DNA from: Liquorilactobacillus hordei DSM 19519
GTDB lineage: Bacteria > Bacillota > Bacilli > Lactobacillales > Lactobacillaceae
DNA: 64,000 bases
Assembly (NCBI RefSeq): GCF_019443985.1
Contig: NZ_CP049303.1
Coordinates: 1,364,001 to 1,428,000 of the forward strand
Direction: 5' to 3'
In this document: piece after piece, positions 35,222 to 44,130 of the stretch
How positions within the stretch are numbered: position 1 is the stretch's first letter
Layout: each line of letters begins with the position of its first letter
Notes under the pieces: generated by a model
Told to the model about the DNA's origin: nothing
Databases searched by the model: none
Seen by the model: the letters and a program-made list of their open reading frames with translations, nothing else
Made by a program: the position numbers and the translations under genes

Positions 35222-35396
35222 TGTAACAACTTAACGCTCATATATTAAAAAGTTGTTATAAATAGAAATCGGAGGTTGATGATACATTATATATTATCAA
35301 ATGATAAGTTCTTTTAGTTATGTTATAAGATAAAGTTTAAGCTGCCGAACCTTTATATAATTTTTAGTGAGAAATTCAGATGGGGGCTTAATTATT

Positions 35397-36407
35397 TTGA
35401 AGACAAAAATTATATACGGTTCTGCGCCATATTATTTGGCAAGCTTGGGACTACACTTAATAGGAATTACATTATTATTCATGGCAGCAGCAAAGCACCC
35501 CAGCTTTTGGGGATTAGGATTATTAGCATATTCATTGGGATTAAGGCATGCTTTCGATGCAGATCATATTGCCGCGATTGATAATACAGTGCGCAAGTTG
35601 ATTCAACAAGACAAAAAATCTTACGGAGTAGGTTTTTATTTTTCTTTGGGACATTCGACAGTTGTTTTCCTAATGGCAATCTTGGTAAGTATCTCAGTTA
35701 AATGGGCTAAATTAAAATTACCCTTTTTAGAAATTGTAGGTGGAAGAATTGGTTCACTCGTTTCAGGCAGTTTCTTAATTGCAATAGCAGCCTTTAACTT
35801 TTTAGTACTTATCAGTCTCTATCGTTCATTGAAATCTATGAAGGACGGCTCAGTTGACGAAGATATTTTGAATAACATTCTGATGTCACGTGGCTTTTTG
35901 GCTAGAATTCTTAAACCATTTTTTAAATGCATAAATCGTTCATGGCAAATGTACCCAGTTGGATTTTTATTTGGACTAGGATTTGATACAGCAACCGAAA
36001 TTGCATTGATTGCTCTTTCTGCAAGTACGGCTCAGTCAGGAATACCTACACTTGGCATCATTGCATTACCAGTTTTATTTGCGGCCGGAATGAATTTAAT
36101 GGATACAACAGATTCTGTAATGATGTCAGGAGCCTATACATGGGCCTTTGACACACCAGTCAGAAAAGCATACTATAATTTAACTGTAACCACAATCTCT
36201 GTAATCGCAGCATTTCTAATTGGAGCAATTGAGTTGATCCAAGTCGCTACAAGTATGGCACATGCTCAAGGTGGAATTTGGACATGGATACAAAATATAG
36301 ATTTTGGCTGGTTAGGATATGGACTAGTTCTTATGTTCTTAGCGATGTGGTTAATTGCTTATGGCATCTGGAGGCTTTTCATCAAGAAAAGAGAGACAAC
36401 ACTTTAA
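35397..36407 (+). CDS. Nickel/cobalt transporter, NiCoT (HoxN/NixA) family
   Basis: 336 residues from TTG at 35397, favoured by gggggc 9 bp upstream over a GTG at 35367 that lacks a site. Helix 2 signature 'LRHAFDADHIAAIDNTVRK' (the H-A-x-D-A-D-H motif), helix 3 'FSLGHSTVVFLM', and later 'LGFDTATEIALI' and 'LFAAGMNLMDTTDSVMMSGAY' are all conserved NiCoT motifs. Imports Ni2+ or Co2+. No metalloenzyme or metal-regulator gene is adjacent. The following 36408-36762 has no gene that I can support. Confidence 0.93.
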   Translation: MKTKIIYGSAPYYLASLGLHLIGITLLFMAAAKHPSFWGLGLLAYSLGLRHAFDADHIAAIDNTVRKLIQQDKKSYGVGFYFSLGHSTVVFLMAILVSISVKWAKLKLPFLEIVGGRIGSLVSGSFLIAIAAFNFLVLISLYRSLKSMKDGSVDEDILNNILMSRGFLARILKPFFKCINRSWQMYPVGFLFGLGFDTATEIALIALSASTAQSGIPTLGIIALPVLFAAGMNLMDTTDSVMMSGAYTWAFDTPVRKAYYNLTVTTISVIAAFLIGAIELIQVATSMAHAQGGIWTWIQNIDFGWLGYGLVLMFLAMWLIAYGIWRLFIKKRETTL

Positions 36408-36762
36408 GTGAACCTATTAAGTAATCAGAAATGGTTGCTTTTTTTTCGTTCATTTTAATTACTGTATAAAATCAAAGATATAGTGAAAAGCTAAATTAAT
36501 ATTGAAAACACGTATCTATCTAGCAATAAAATTTATTATATAAGGCCTTGTTATTTCTCACACATCTATTTTCAAAAATCTTTGATAACAAGTTTAGTGG
36601 CCTTCTTCTAGGTGAAGCAACTATCTAGTGGGAAAAGTAAAAATGAATTAGTACCTTTTACTTCTATATTCAACGGTAAAACAGATAGCGATAATTTTAA
36701 AATATTAGATATGTGAAACATTAAGTCTTGTATATTTGAATAAAGTTTTTAAATTGAATAGA

Positions 36763-37656
36763 TTATTCTTCTTTCTCAAGTTGGTTGATGGACTTACCAT
36801 ATATATCCTTCCATTCTTTTCTTCCATTTACTGACGATCCTGTAACAAACGAGGCAGCTGCCGATGGGCTAGTGAAGAGTATATCTTCTAAAAGAATAAA
36901 ATTTTCATCATATTTGTGTTTAGCAAGTTCTCTATTTTTTAGTGTTGCTTTGCTAGCTGACTTTTCAACTTGGGTTTTTAACTTACTTCCTTTGAATACT
37001 ACAAAGCCTTCACTTGTTTGTTTTCCCTTGGCAATAATTTTCTGACCTTTATGTGGTGTAATAGTTAAAGTGAGGATTGGTTCATCATCAACTAGCAGTC
37101 GAATGTTAACAGGTGTTACTTTGGTAATTACGGGTTCGAAGATGTTGTATCCTAATGCACCAATTACCAATTTTGTATAACTTATAAATTCTTCTAGCTC
37201 GGATTCTTTTTCTTCCGTTACATTACCAAGATTTGGTTCGTTTGAGTTTTTTACGATATATCTCTTGCCTTCAATTGCCATTTTTGTATACTTATTTTCA
37301 AGATAACTAATTTCAGTTGAACCAAAAGTGTTATTTGACGTAGTGAAAGCAACAGCTTCAGTCCAATAATCTTTGTTTGGATTTCTTTTGTGCTCCTGAA
37401 GTCTATATAAAATTCCTTCACCATTTTTTCTTACACCCGCCTGACCTATGTACACAATATTTTCTTGTGTTTCATCAGAAGTACTAAATAAGAAATACAC
37501 GCCGGTTTGCTTTAGTGCTTTAATTTTTTTTGCTTGTTCTAATCCAGTTCTTGGAATTTTATATGCCACACCTGTCCAGTTTGCTAAGGTACATTTAATT
37601 CTTCCCTTTGGTGTCCCGTCCATTAAATACAACTGAATTGTTTTACCTCTTGTCAT
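36763..37656 (-). CDS. GIY-YIG nuclease family protein with C-terminal DUF4357
   Basis: About 297 residues from the ATG at 37656 (gggaagg about 10 bp upstream). An in-frame start 39 bp earlier is possible. N-terminal GIY-YIG-type domain: 'TGVYFLFS' then 'NIVYIGQAG', 'ILYRLQEHKRN', 'WTEAVAFTT' and Glu in 'STEISYLENKYTKMA'. C-terminal DUF4357: 'SEGFVVFKGSKLK' and 'LLEDILFTSPSAAASFVTGSSVNGRKEWKDIYGKSI'. Such proteins are common near defence islands. It lies next to BREX, separated only by an IS3 element, on the opposite strand. Role in DNA cleavage is by family. Confidence 0.85.
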   Translation of the reverse strand: MTRGKTIQLYLMDGTPKGRIKCTLANWTGVAYKIPRTGLEQAKKIKALKQTGVYFLFSTSDETQENIVYIGQAGVRKNGEGILYRLQEHKRNPNKDYWTEAVAFTTSNNTFGSTEISYLENKYTKMAIEGKRYIVKNSNEPNLGNVTEEKESELEEFISYTKLVIGALGYNIFEPVITKVTPVNIRLLVDDEPILTLTITPHKGQKIIAKGKQTSEGFVVFKGSKLKTQVEKSASKATLKNRELAKHKYDENFILLEDILFTSPSAAASFVTGSSVNGRKEWKDIYGKSINQLEKEE

Positions 37657-37988
37657 TTGTCGACGACCTTCCCCAACTATACCTGATATTTTCAATATTA
37701 ATTATATCAGTTTGTGTACATTCATGTGTATTTTTCATTCACAATAAATTTTGTAGTTATTCGATATCAGCAGTAGAAATGAATATAATAAATGCGAAGA
37801 TTGTAAAATTATTTGAAGTACAGGAAAATTGGTTGAGTACAAAAACTTTTTTTGATTTATTTTATCCAGTGATATAATAAAATAAATGTGTGGACAGTTT
37901 ACTTGATAAAAAAGATAGAATAATATCTCAAATAAAAAATTGAGCATGACTTTAAATGCTCCTAAGTCAATATTTGGCACATGTTTTT

Positions 37989-38815
37989 CTAGACACTTGT
38001 TCTGATTCTTTCAGTGTTGAACCAATTAATATAATTTGAGATTCTGAGAATTAAGTCCTCAAAGCTTGAGAAGTGCGTTTGAAAAACGAATTCTCGTTTT
38101 AATAATGAATGAAAACCTTCTATTTGGCTATTATCGTAAGGATATCCTTGCTTAGAATACGAATGGAAGATTTGATGTCGTCTAAGCAAGTTTTCAACAT
38201 CACAGCTCGTATATTGTGAACCCATATCTGAATGAAAATATGCTGGCCTTTTATGATGTTCAAGTGCTTGGTTAACTGTATCTACTACTAGTTTGGCATT
38301 CATCTGTCGTCCTATCTTATATGCGAGTATCTTATGAACTTTTGGCTCATATACTGAACTAAGATATACCCAAGTTCCAGGTCGTAGCTCAAGATAAGTA
38401 ATATCAGCTCGCCAAGTACTAGCTTTTGGCTTGTTTTTGATCAGATTGGGACGTTGTAAATAATCAACATGAGTATTAGGCTTTTTAAAACGCCGATGCA
38501 TGAGAGAGTGAATCTTCATTTCTTGCATTAGCCGAAAAATCCGTTTGACACCAACTATAATTCCCAGTCTATTTAATGCTAGTTTGATTCTTGGATAACC
38601 ATAAGCGCGATAGTTTTCTTCCCAAATTTTTCGAATGCTTGCTTTTAAATGACGGTCAACACAATCGTGTTGACTAGGTTGATAGTTCAACCAATGGTAA
38701 TAGGTGCTACGAGCTAATCTTAAAGTTGAGAGTATTAAGGATAGGCGGTGATAGGGTAACTGAATCTTAATGAAAGCAAGAGTTTTAACTCGCCCTAACG
38801 CTTTCCCAGTAACAC
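37989..38815 (-). CDS. IS3-family transposase OrfB (DDE integrase)
   Basis: Frame opens near 38815 at a GGGAAAG slippery run and runs to 37989 (about 275 residues). The first ATG is at 38690. HTH_21-like 'RAYGYPRIKLALNRLGIIVGVKRIFRLM' and rve core with Asp in 'WRADITYLE', Asp in 'HSDMGSQYTS' and Glu in 'NSQIEGFHSLLKRE'. The C-terminus stops at 'NTERIRTSV', slightly earlier than most IS3 OrfB proteins. Made by -1 frameshift as OrfAB. Confidence 0.87.
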
Positions 38816-39058
38816 CGCCGCAGCTTTTAAAATCTCCAATTCCTCCTTGAGACGTTGGTTCTCTTTTTGTAATTTTTTAAATTCTTTAGAAGTAACTTCA
38901 GTTCCATCATCAAGTTCAACTGATTTTGCATCTTTAATCCAGTTATGAATTGATGCAGGAGACACTGCATATTCTTCTGAGAGAGAACGAACTGATCTCT
39001 TTTCCTCGGTGTGCATTTTAATAATGCTTGCTTTAAAATCATCAGTATATCGTTTCAT
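38795..39058 (-). CDS. IS3-family transposase OrfA
   Basis: 87 residues: helix-turn-helix 'RYTDDFKASIIKMHTEEKRSVRSLSEEYAVSPASIHNWIKD' then a coiled coil 'KEFKKLQKENQRLKEELEILKAAAVLLG', the standard HTH_Tnp_1 architecture. Confidence 0.9.
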   Translation of the reverse strand: MKRYTDDFKASIIKMHTEEKRSVRSLSEEYAVSPASIHNWIKDAKSVELDDGTEVTSKEFKKLQKENQRLKEELEILKAAAVLLGKR

Positions 39059-39258
39059 ACAAAAACTCCTATCCTAGTTATTTTATTATGGCACAACTGT
39101 CTAAAGATTTGTGTACCAAATACTAGGATAAGAGCAAAACAACGTTTATTTAAATTATAAACAATTTGTTTAACTGGAGAAGTTGTGTTAATGGGTTAGT
39201 AATAAATTAAATAAGATTAAAAACAACCATAACCAAATACTGGAGGAGAATAATCAGC

Positions 39259-39861
39259 ATGAGGGAAAAAAAATACAGTGCAGGATTAGTTTCACAAAGA
39301 TTCTGGTTTTATGAAACTAAGCAATACATTGAGATGCTTAATGACAATAAAATTGATAAAGAGATTAAACAGCTTAGTGATGAAGTAAATATTTTTGGGG
39401 CTGTTAGTACCAGTCGTGCAAAAGAAATCTGCAATGCAGCAAGACGTCGCGCTAATATTTTAGGAAAAGATATGCAAGAATTTTTTCCAAGTTTAAATAT
39501 TGATAATCAGAAAATTGTCATATTGATTTCAGTGCTTTTGTTGAATGATTTAATGTTAGAGTTCATGATGGAAGTTTACCAGTTTCAACTTCAAAGGGGT
39601 GTTTTGCAACTGACACCAACTGATTACAAGGCTTTTTTTTCTGAAAAGCAAAGAACCAATAAGGTGGTAGCTAGTTGGAAACCTTACACTTACAATCGTT
39701 TAGCAAGCAGTTATAAAAACTATTTACTTGAATCAGGTTTGATTCGCGAGACTAAGGGTGTTGATACTATAACACCCAAGATTTTAGATTCACGTGTTTT
39801 AAAATGGTTGAAATCTATTAATCGCTTGGACATTATAGAAGCAATAACTGGGGGAATATAG
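39259..39861 (+). CDS. brxA: BREX protein BrxA (DUF1819)
   Basis: 200 residues, start fixed by ggaggag. 'KKYSAGLVSQRFWFYETKQYIEMLNDN', 'SRAKEICNAARRRANILG' and 'LASSYKNYLLESGLIRE' follow the BrxA/DUF1819 pattern, a small DNA-binding helical protein that opens type 1 BREX loci. First gene of a tight run brxA-brxB-brxC-pglX (gaps of 3, 12 and 18 bp). The IS3 element ends about 140 bp upstream. No convincing promoter was identified in that gap. Confidence 0.93.
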   Translation: MREKKYSAGLVSQRFWFYETKQYIEMLNDNKIDKEIKQLSDEVNIFGAVSTSRAKEICNAARRRANILGKDMQEFFPSLNIDNQKIVILISVLLLNDLMLEFMMEVYQFQLQRGVLQLTPTDYKAFFSEKQRTNKVVASWKPYTYNRLASSYKNYLLESGLIRETKGVDTITPKILDSRVLKWLKSINRLDIIEAITGGI

Positions 39862-39864
39862 TAA

Positions 39865-40452
39865 ATGAAAAAAACTATAGAAGATCGTTTTAGTGTTCTT
39901 GACAATACAATTAAATCAGATGATTTTCTAGCAAATCGAGGATTGGGAAATGAAGTTGGTTACTATATTTTTGATTACGATCCCAAAGATGAATTGTTAG
40001 TTCGTGAACACATCCATTATTTAGAAAACCAAAACTCATTAATAGTCGATGGCTTCAAACTTCAAGTATTTAATCTTTACGAAATTATGATGGAACTTCT
40101 TGAGTCAAAAAACTATCTGAATATTATCTCTCAATGGGAGAAAAAACACGATATTATGTTTGTAGCTACCCGCATTAATCGTCTGTTGAAGATGGAAGAG
40201 TTTAATGATAGTGAGATGTACTTTACAGATTACATCAGACACCGTGTGGGAAATAACTCCGTTGTAATTTTAACTGGTATTGGTGAAATTTATCCGTTAG
40301 TTCGTGCACATTCAATATTGAACAAAATGCATTTAGTTTACACAAAACGACCTGTTATTATGATGTATCCAGGAGAATATGATCGTTTGAGATTAACCAT
40401 ATTAAACACGAATCGTGATGCTAACTACTATAGGGCATTCAGAATTGATTAG
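39865..40452 (+). CDS. brxB: BREX protein BrxB (DUF1788)
   Basis: 195 residues. 'RGLGNEVGYYIFDYDPKDELLVREHIHYLE', 'VILTGIGEIYPLVRAHSILNKMHLVYTKRPVIMMYPGEYDRLRLTILN' match DUF1788/BrxB, one of the core type 1 BREX genes of unclear biochemical role. Three bases after brxA. Confidence 0.93.
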   Translation: MKKTIEDRFSVLDNTIKSDDFLANRGLGNEVGYYIFDYDPKDELLVREHIHYLENQNSLIVDGFKLQVFNLYEIMMELLESKNYLNIISQWEKKHDIMFVATRINRLLKMEEFNDSEMYFTDYIRHRVGNNSVVILTGIGEIYPLVRAHSILNKMHLVYTKRPVIMMYPGEYDRLRLTILNTNRDANYYRAFRID

Positions 40453-40464
40453 GAGGGTAAGAAA

Positions 40465-43400
40465 ATGAAAATTAACGATATGTTTTTAAAAGATATTCAT
40501 CGAAATATTGAGGGCGTTATTACTGCTTCGAAAGCAACTGATGAACAAGTTTATCAGGAATTAGACGAATATGTTGTTACGAAGGAGCTTCAAGGGCATT
40601 TTAGGACATTTTTTGATGCCTATAAAAAGGGGATCACTGGAAATACAAACAAAATGGGTGTTTGGATTCAGGGATTCTTTGGTTCCGGTAAGTCTCACTT
40701 TTTAAAAATTCTTTCCTATATTCTTGAGAATAAAGAAATCAGTGGGAGAACGGCTTTTGATTTTCTTACTGAAGGTAATGAACAAACACGAAGAATTAAA
40801 GATCCGATGACTATCGCTAATATGGATTTGGCCGTTAAGACTCCAACAAATGTCATTCTCTTTAATGTAGAATCAAAGCATCAGACCGGGATTGAAGAAA
40901 AGAATAGCTTGGTAAATGTATTCCTGAAGGTTTTCAATGATAGCTTAGGATATTCGACTAATCCTAAAGTTGCTGATTTAGAACGACGTCTAGATAAAGC
41001 AGGAAAATATGGTGAATTTAAGGAAGTTTTCCAAAATAACAATGGAGTTGAATGGACTAAAGAACGGCATGAGGTTGATTTTATTCAGGACCCAGTAGTG
41101 GACACTTTGGTTAGTATCGGATATATGTCTGAAGATGCCGCAAAAACTTGGTTTAACAAATTGGAAGCTGACTATATTATCAGTATTGAAGAATTTGCTA
41201 TGATGGTTGAGGAGTACCTTCAGTCAAAAGGTAATAATGAACATATTGTGTTTTTGGTGGATGAAATTGGACAATACATTGGTGGAAATAGTGATTTAAC
41301 ACTGCAGTTACAAACTATTGTTGAAGAACTTGGTGACAAATCTCATGGCAAGGCATGGGTAATTGTAACTAGTCAACAAGCTATTGATAAGATTACTGAT
41401 ATAGCTGGTGCTGCGGCCTTAGATTTTTCAAAAATTAAAGGGCGTTTCGAAACTACATTATCACTTTCATCTGCCAATGCAGACGAAGTTATTCAGAAAC
41501 GTATACTTGCTAAAAATATAGCTGGTCAAGATTATTTAGAAGCCGTCTACCCAATTTATGAAAGTGATATTAAGCAAACCTTAATTTTTGAAGACAGTCC
41601 AGAGTTGAAGCTTTATAGTGGCTCTGAGAATTATGCGGATGTCTATCCGTTTATTCCTTACCAATTTAACCTATTAGCGAACATCCTAACACAAATCTCA
41701 AAACATTCCATTCAAGGAGCAAATCTCTCTCGGGGAGAACGTTCGTTACTCGCTTTTTTCAAAGAAACTGCTGAGCGAAATGCTGATAACGATAGTTCTG
41801 TTTTGGTCTCTTTAGATCAATTCTATCCGTCGCTTGAAAAATGGTTAAACGAAACTGACAATGCAAAGGTAATTAAACAAGCAGAAGAAAATACAAGAGT
41901 TGTACCGGATAAAAACGATCATTTCAACGTAGCAGTTTTGAAGGTTTTGTTTATGATTAAGTATGTGGATCAAAGTATCAAACCTACACTTAATAATATT
42001 ACAAATCTGATGATTCGGCACGTAAATGAAGATAAATTAGTTCTTCGTAAAAAAGTTGAAGCCGCTTTGAAGATCCTAATCAGTGAGAATTTGATTCGCC
42101 AAAACTTGAAAAATTATGTATTTCAAACAGATGAAGAACAAGAAGTGACGCGTTTGATTAATAATATCGAATTGAATGAGACTGATGTTGAAGATAGGCT
42201 TGCTCGAGATATTTTGGATGATAAAATTGGGCGAAATCAATTTTCATATAAGAACTCTCATGTAGTGGGGCGCATGTTTGAAAATCGTTACAACTTTACG
42301 TATAACTTTTATGTAGATGATTACGCATATCGCAAAAATAGTAATCCTAATCTGGAAGTTAAGATTATTACACCTGACTGTCCCTTATGGAATAATGAAA
42401 CACAACTTATCTTAGCAAGTACAAAAAATCAAATGTTGATTAAGTTGCCTGTAGATCAAGATTTTATGGCTCACATTAGAACATACTTAAAAGTTGAAAA
42501 GTACATTACCACTGCTAATACATCAAGTGCTATTAGGAACTTTGTAGCTGTTAAGGCTGAAAAAACATCTGAAAATCAAGAACTGAGTGATTCAATTAAT
42601 GTTCAATTAAATGATTTTCTAAAGCAAGCGACATTCTACTTTAATAACAATAAGTTAGAAGTTTCGGGTTCTGATTTTAAATCACTTCTCAATGATGCTT
42701 TGCAACAAATGGCTAACCTTGTTTATTACAAGAATGATTTGATAGATTCAGCTGTTTCTGAATCAGATATTAATAGGCTATTAAAATGTAGTGAGGATGA
42801 GTTACTTGCACATTCAGAAAATCAAAATGTAGTTAATGATGTTAAACAATATATTTTATTACAGGAAAATAAGAACCTTACTGTGACGATGAAAACATTA
42901 CGAGACAACTATCTTGATAAAGCACCATACGGATTTGTTAATGAAGATTTGGAGTGGGCAATTGCTCGCCTGTTTATGGAAGGAAGTATTAGTCTCTTTA
43001 AAAATGCAATACCACTAAATACTAACTCAGATATAAATGAAATTTCAAAGGCTATATCTGATCGCAAATCTCCAGAAAAAATTCGTGTGAAAATGCGTCA
43101 AAAGGCAAATGATGTCCAGAAAAAAATGGTTCATAATTTAGGTGAGGAATTATTTAAAAGTCGTAATATTGTAGACGAAAATAATGATGACACAACGCGC
43201 GTGCGATTCAATGAAAAAGCTCAAAGAATGATTTCTGAGCTGAATAGTTTCAAAGACACACCAGGTCATTATTATCCTCAATCAAGTGAAATTGGTAAAG
43301 CACTTGATGTCTTGCAACAAATCGTAAATGCTCGTGATACGAAATCATTCTTTGAGGTTTTAAAAAATAATGAAGAAGAGTTACTTGACTGGGCTGAAGA

Positions 43401-44112
43401 CTACGAAGATATTCATAACTTCCATGCTAGTAATCAAAAATCAATCTGGGATAAGGCAAGAGATTATATTAGCCGCATAGAAGATAGTACTATTCAAGAA
43501 CCCACCGATGAAATTAATTCAATCCTTGCAAGTATGAGAAATATCATGAAACAAACAATCCCATATCGTGATATTCCAAAACTAAGCGAATTGAATGGTC
43601 AGTATGAGACAGAATACATGAATTTCATGGAATCCAAGTCTAATGTTGCTGCTGATAAAATAAATACAATTAAGCAGGGTGTTCTAGAGGACTTGGACAG
43701 CCGCAATATTGGTGATAATTTTAAGACTGAAGTAGTTCAAAAATTTGATAATTTAATTCATACTTTAGCAAACGCGCAAACTCTTGACCAAATTGTGCTG
43801 CTCAAAGCTCAAGCTGATACATTGCGACATACTTTTACAAAAAAGTTCACTATAGAGGAAAATCGCAGACGTGAGGAAGCAGCTGAAAAAGCTGTACAAG
43901 GTGGTCAAGCTTATCTGACACCCACTAAATCAAGAGTTGTCCCAATTTCAGTTAAATCAGTTAAAAAGGTGAAAAATGTATATATGAAAGACCTGATTAA
44001 ACCTCGCCAACGGATTAATTCTGAAGCAGATGTTGATATTTTCGTAAATAACTTGAAACAAGAGTTACTTTCAAAATTAAATGATGATAATGAATTAGAT
44101 ATTCTACTGTAA
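40465..44112 (+). CDS. brxC: BREX ATPase BrxC
   Basis: 1215 residues, the usual size. Walker A 'GFFGSGKSHFLK' at about residues 70-81, Walker B 'HIVFLVDEIGQYIGG' near 265-279, then 'WVIVTSQQAIDKI' (sensor-like), 'KGRFETTLSLS' and, beyond 800, long helical and coiled-coil regions. This is the large P-loop ATPase shared by BREX systems and needed for exclusion of phage DNA. aggaggg before the ATG. Complete, with no internal breaks. Confidence 0.95.
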   Translation: MKINDMFLKDIHRNIEGVITASKATDEQVYQELDEYVVTKELQGHFRTFFDAYKKGITGNTNKMGVWIQGFFGSGKSHFLKILSYILENKEISGRTAFDFLTEGNEQTRRIKDPMTIANMDLAVKTPTNVILFNVESKHQTGIEEKNSLVNVFLKVFNDSLGYSTNPKVADLERRLDKAGKYGEFKEVFQNNNGVEWTKERHEVDFIQDPVVDTLVSIGYMSEDAAKTWFNKLEADYIISIEEFAMMVEEYLQSKGNNEHIVFLVDEIGQYIGGNSDLTLQLQTIVEELGDKSHGKAWVIVTSQQAIDKITDIAGAAALDFSKIKGRFETTLSLSSANADEVIQKRILAKNIAGQDYLEAVYPIYESDIKQTLIFEDSPELKLYSGSENYADVYPFIPYQFNLLANILTQISKHSIQGANLSRGERSLLAFFKETAERNADNDSSVLVSLDQFYPSLEKWLNETDNAKVIKQAEENTRVVPDKNDHFNVAVLKVLFMIKYVDQSIKPTLNNITNLMIRHVNEDKLVLRKKVEAALKILISENLIRQNLKNYVFQTDEEQEVTRLINNIELNETDVEDRLARDILDDKIGRNQFSYKNSHVVGRMFENRYNFTYNFYVDDYAYRKNSNPNLEVKIITPDCPLWNNETQLILASTKNQMLIKLPVDQDFMAHIRTYLKVEKYITTANTSSAIRNFVAVKAEKTSENQELSDSINVQLNDFLKQATFYFNNNKLEVSGSDFKSLLNDALQQMANLVYYKNDLIDSAVSESDINRLLKCSEDELLAHSENQNVVNDVKQYILLQENKNLTVTMKTLRDNYLDKAPYGFVNEDLEWAIARLFMEGSISLFKNAIPLNTNSDINEISKAISDRKSPEKIRVKMRQKANDVQKKMVHNLGEELFKSRNIVDENNDDTTRVRFNEKAQRMISELNSFKDTPGHYYPQSSEIGKALDVLQQIVNARDTKSFFEVLKNNEEELLDWAEDYEDIHNFHASNQKSIWDKARDYISRIEDSTIQEPTDEINSILASMRNIMKQTIPYRDIPKLSELNGQYETEYMNFMESKSNVAADKINTIKQGVLEDLDSRNIGDNFKTEVVQKFDNLIHTLANAQTLDQIVLLKAQADTLRHTFTKKFTIEENRRREEAAEKAVQGGQAYLTPTKSRVVPISVKSVKKVKNVYMKDLIKPRQRINSEADVDIFVNNLKQELLSKLNDDNELDILL

Positions 44113-44130
44113 TGGATAGGAGTGTTTTAA

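Larger units (their letters stand above)
37971..39122 (-). mobile_element. IS3-family element (second type), upstream of BREX
   Basis: About 1150 bp with imperfect inverted repeats (37971-37995 and 39098-39122, starting TATTTGG and ending TAGACA, 18 of 25 identical). Carries orfA (38795-39058) and orfB. Unrelated in sequence to the IS3 copies at 6.3 and 24.7 kb. It sits between the GIY-YIG gene and brxA and may have replaced part of the BREX upstream region. Exact ends uncertain. Confidence 0.8.

Noticed and set aside
35222..35396. Metal or cobalamin riboswitch before the nickel/cobalt transporter
   Set aside because: Only a weak hairpin (aacaactt / aagttgtt) is visible and I could not place conserved riboswitch boxes.
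39123..39258. Promoter for brxA
   Set aside because: No pair of -35 and -10 boxes with proper spacing was convincing in this AT-rich gap.
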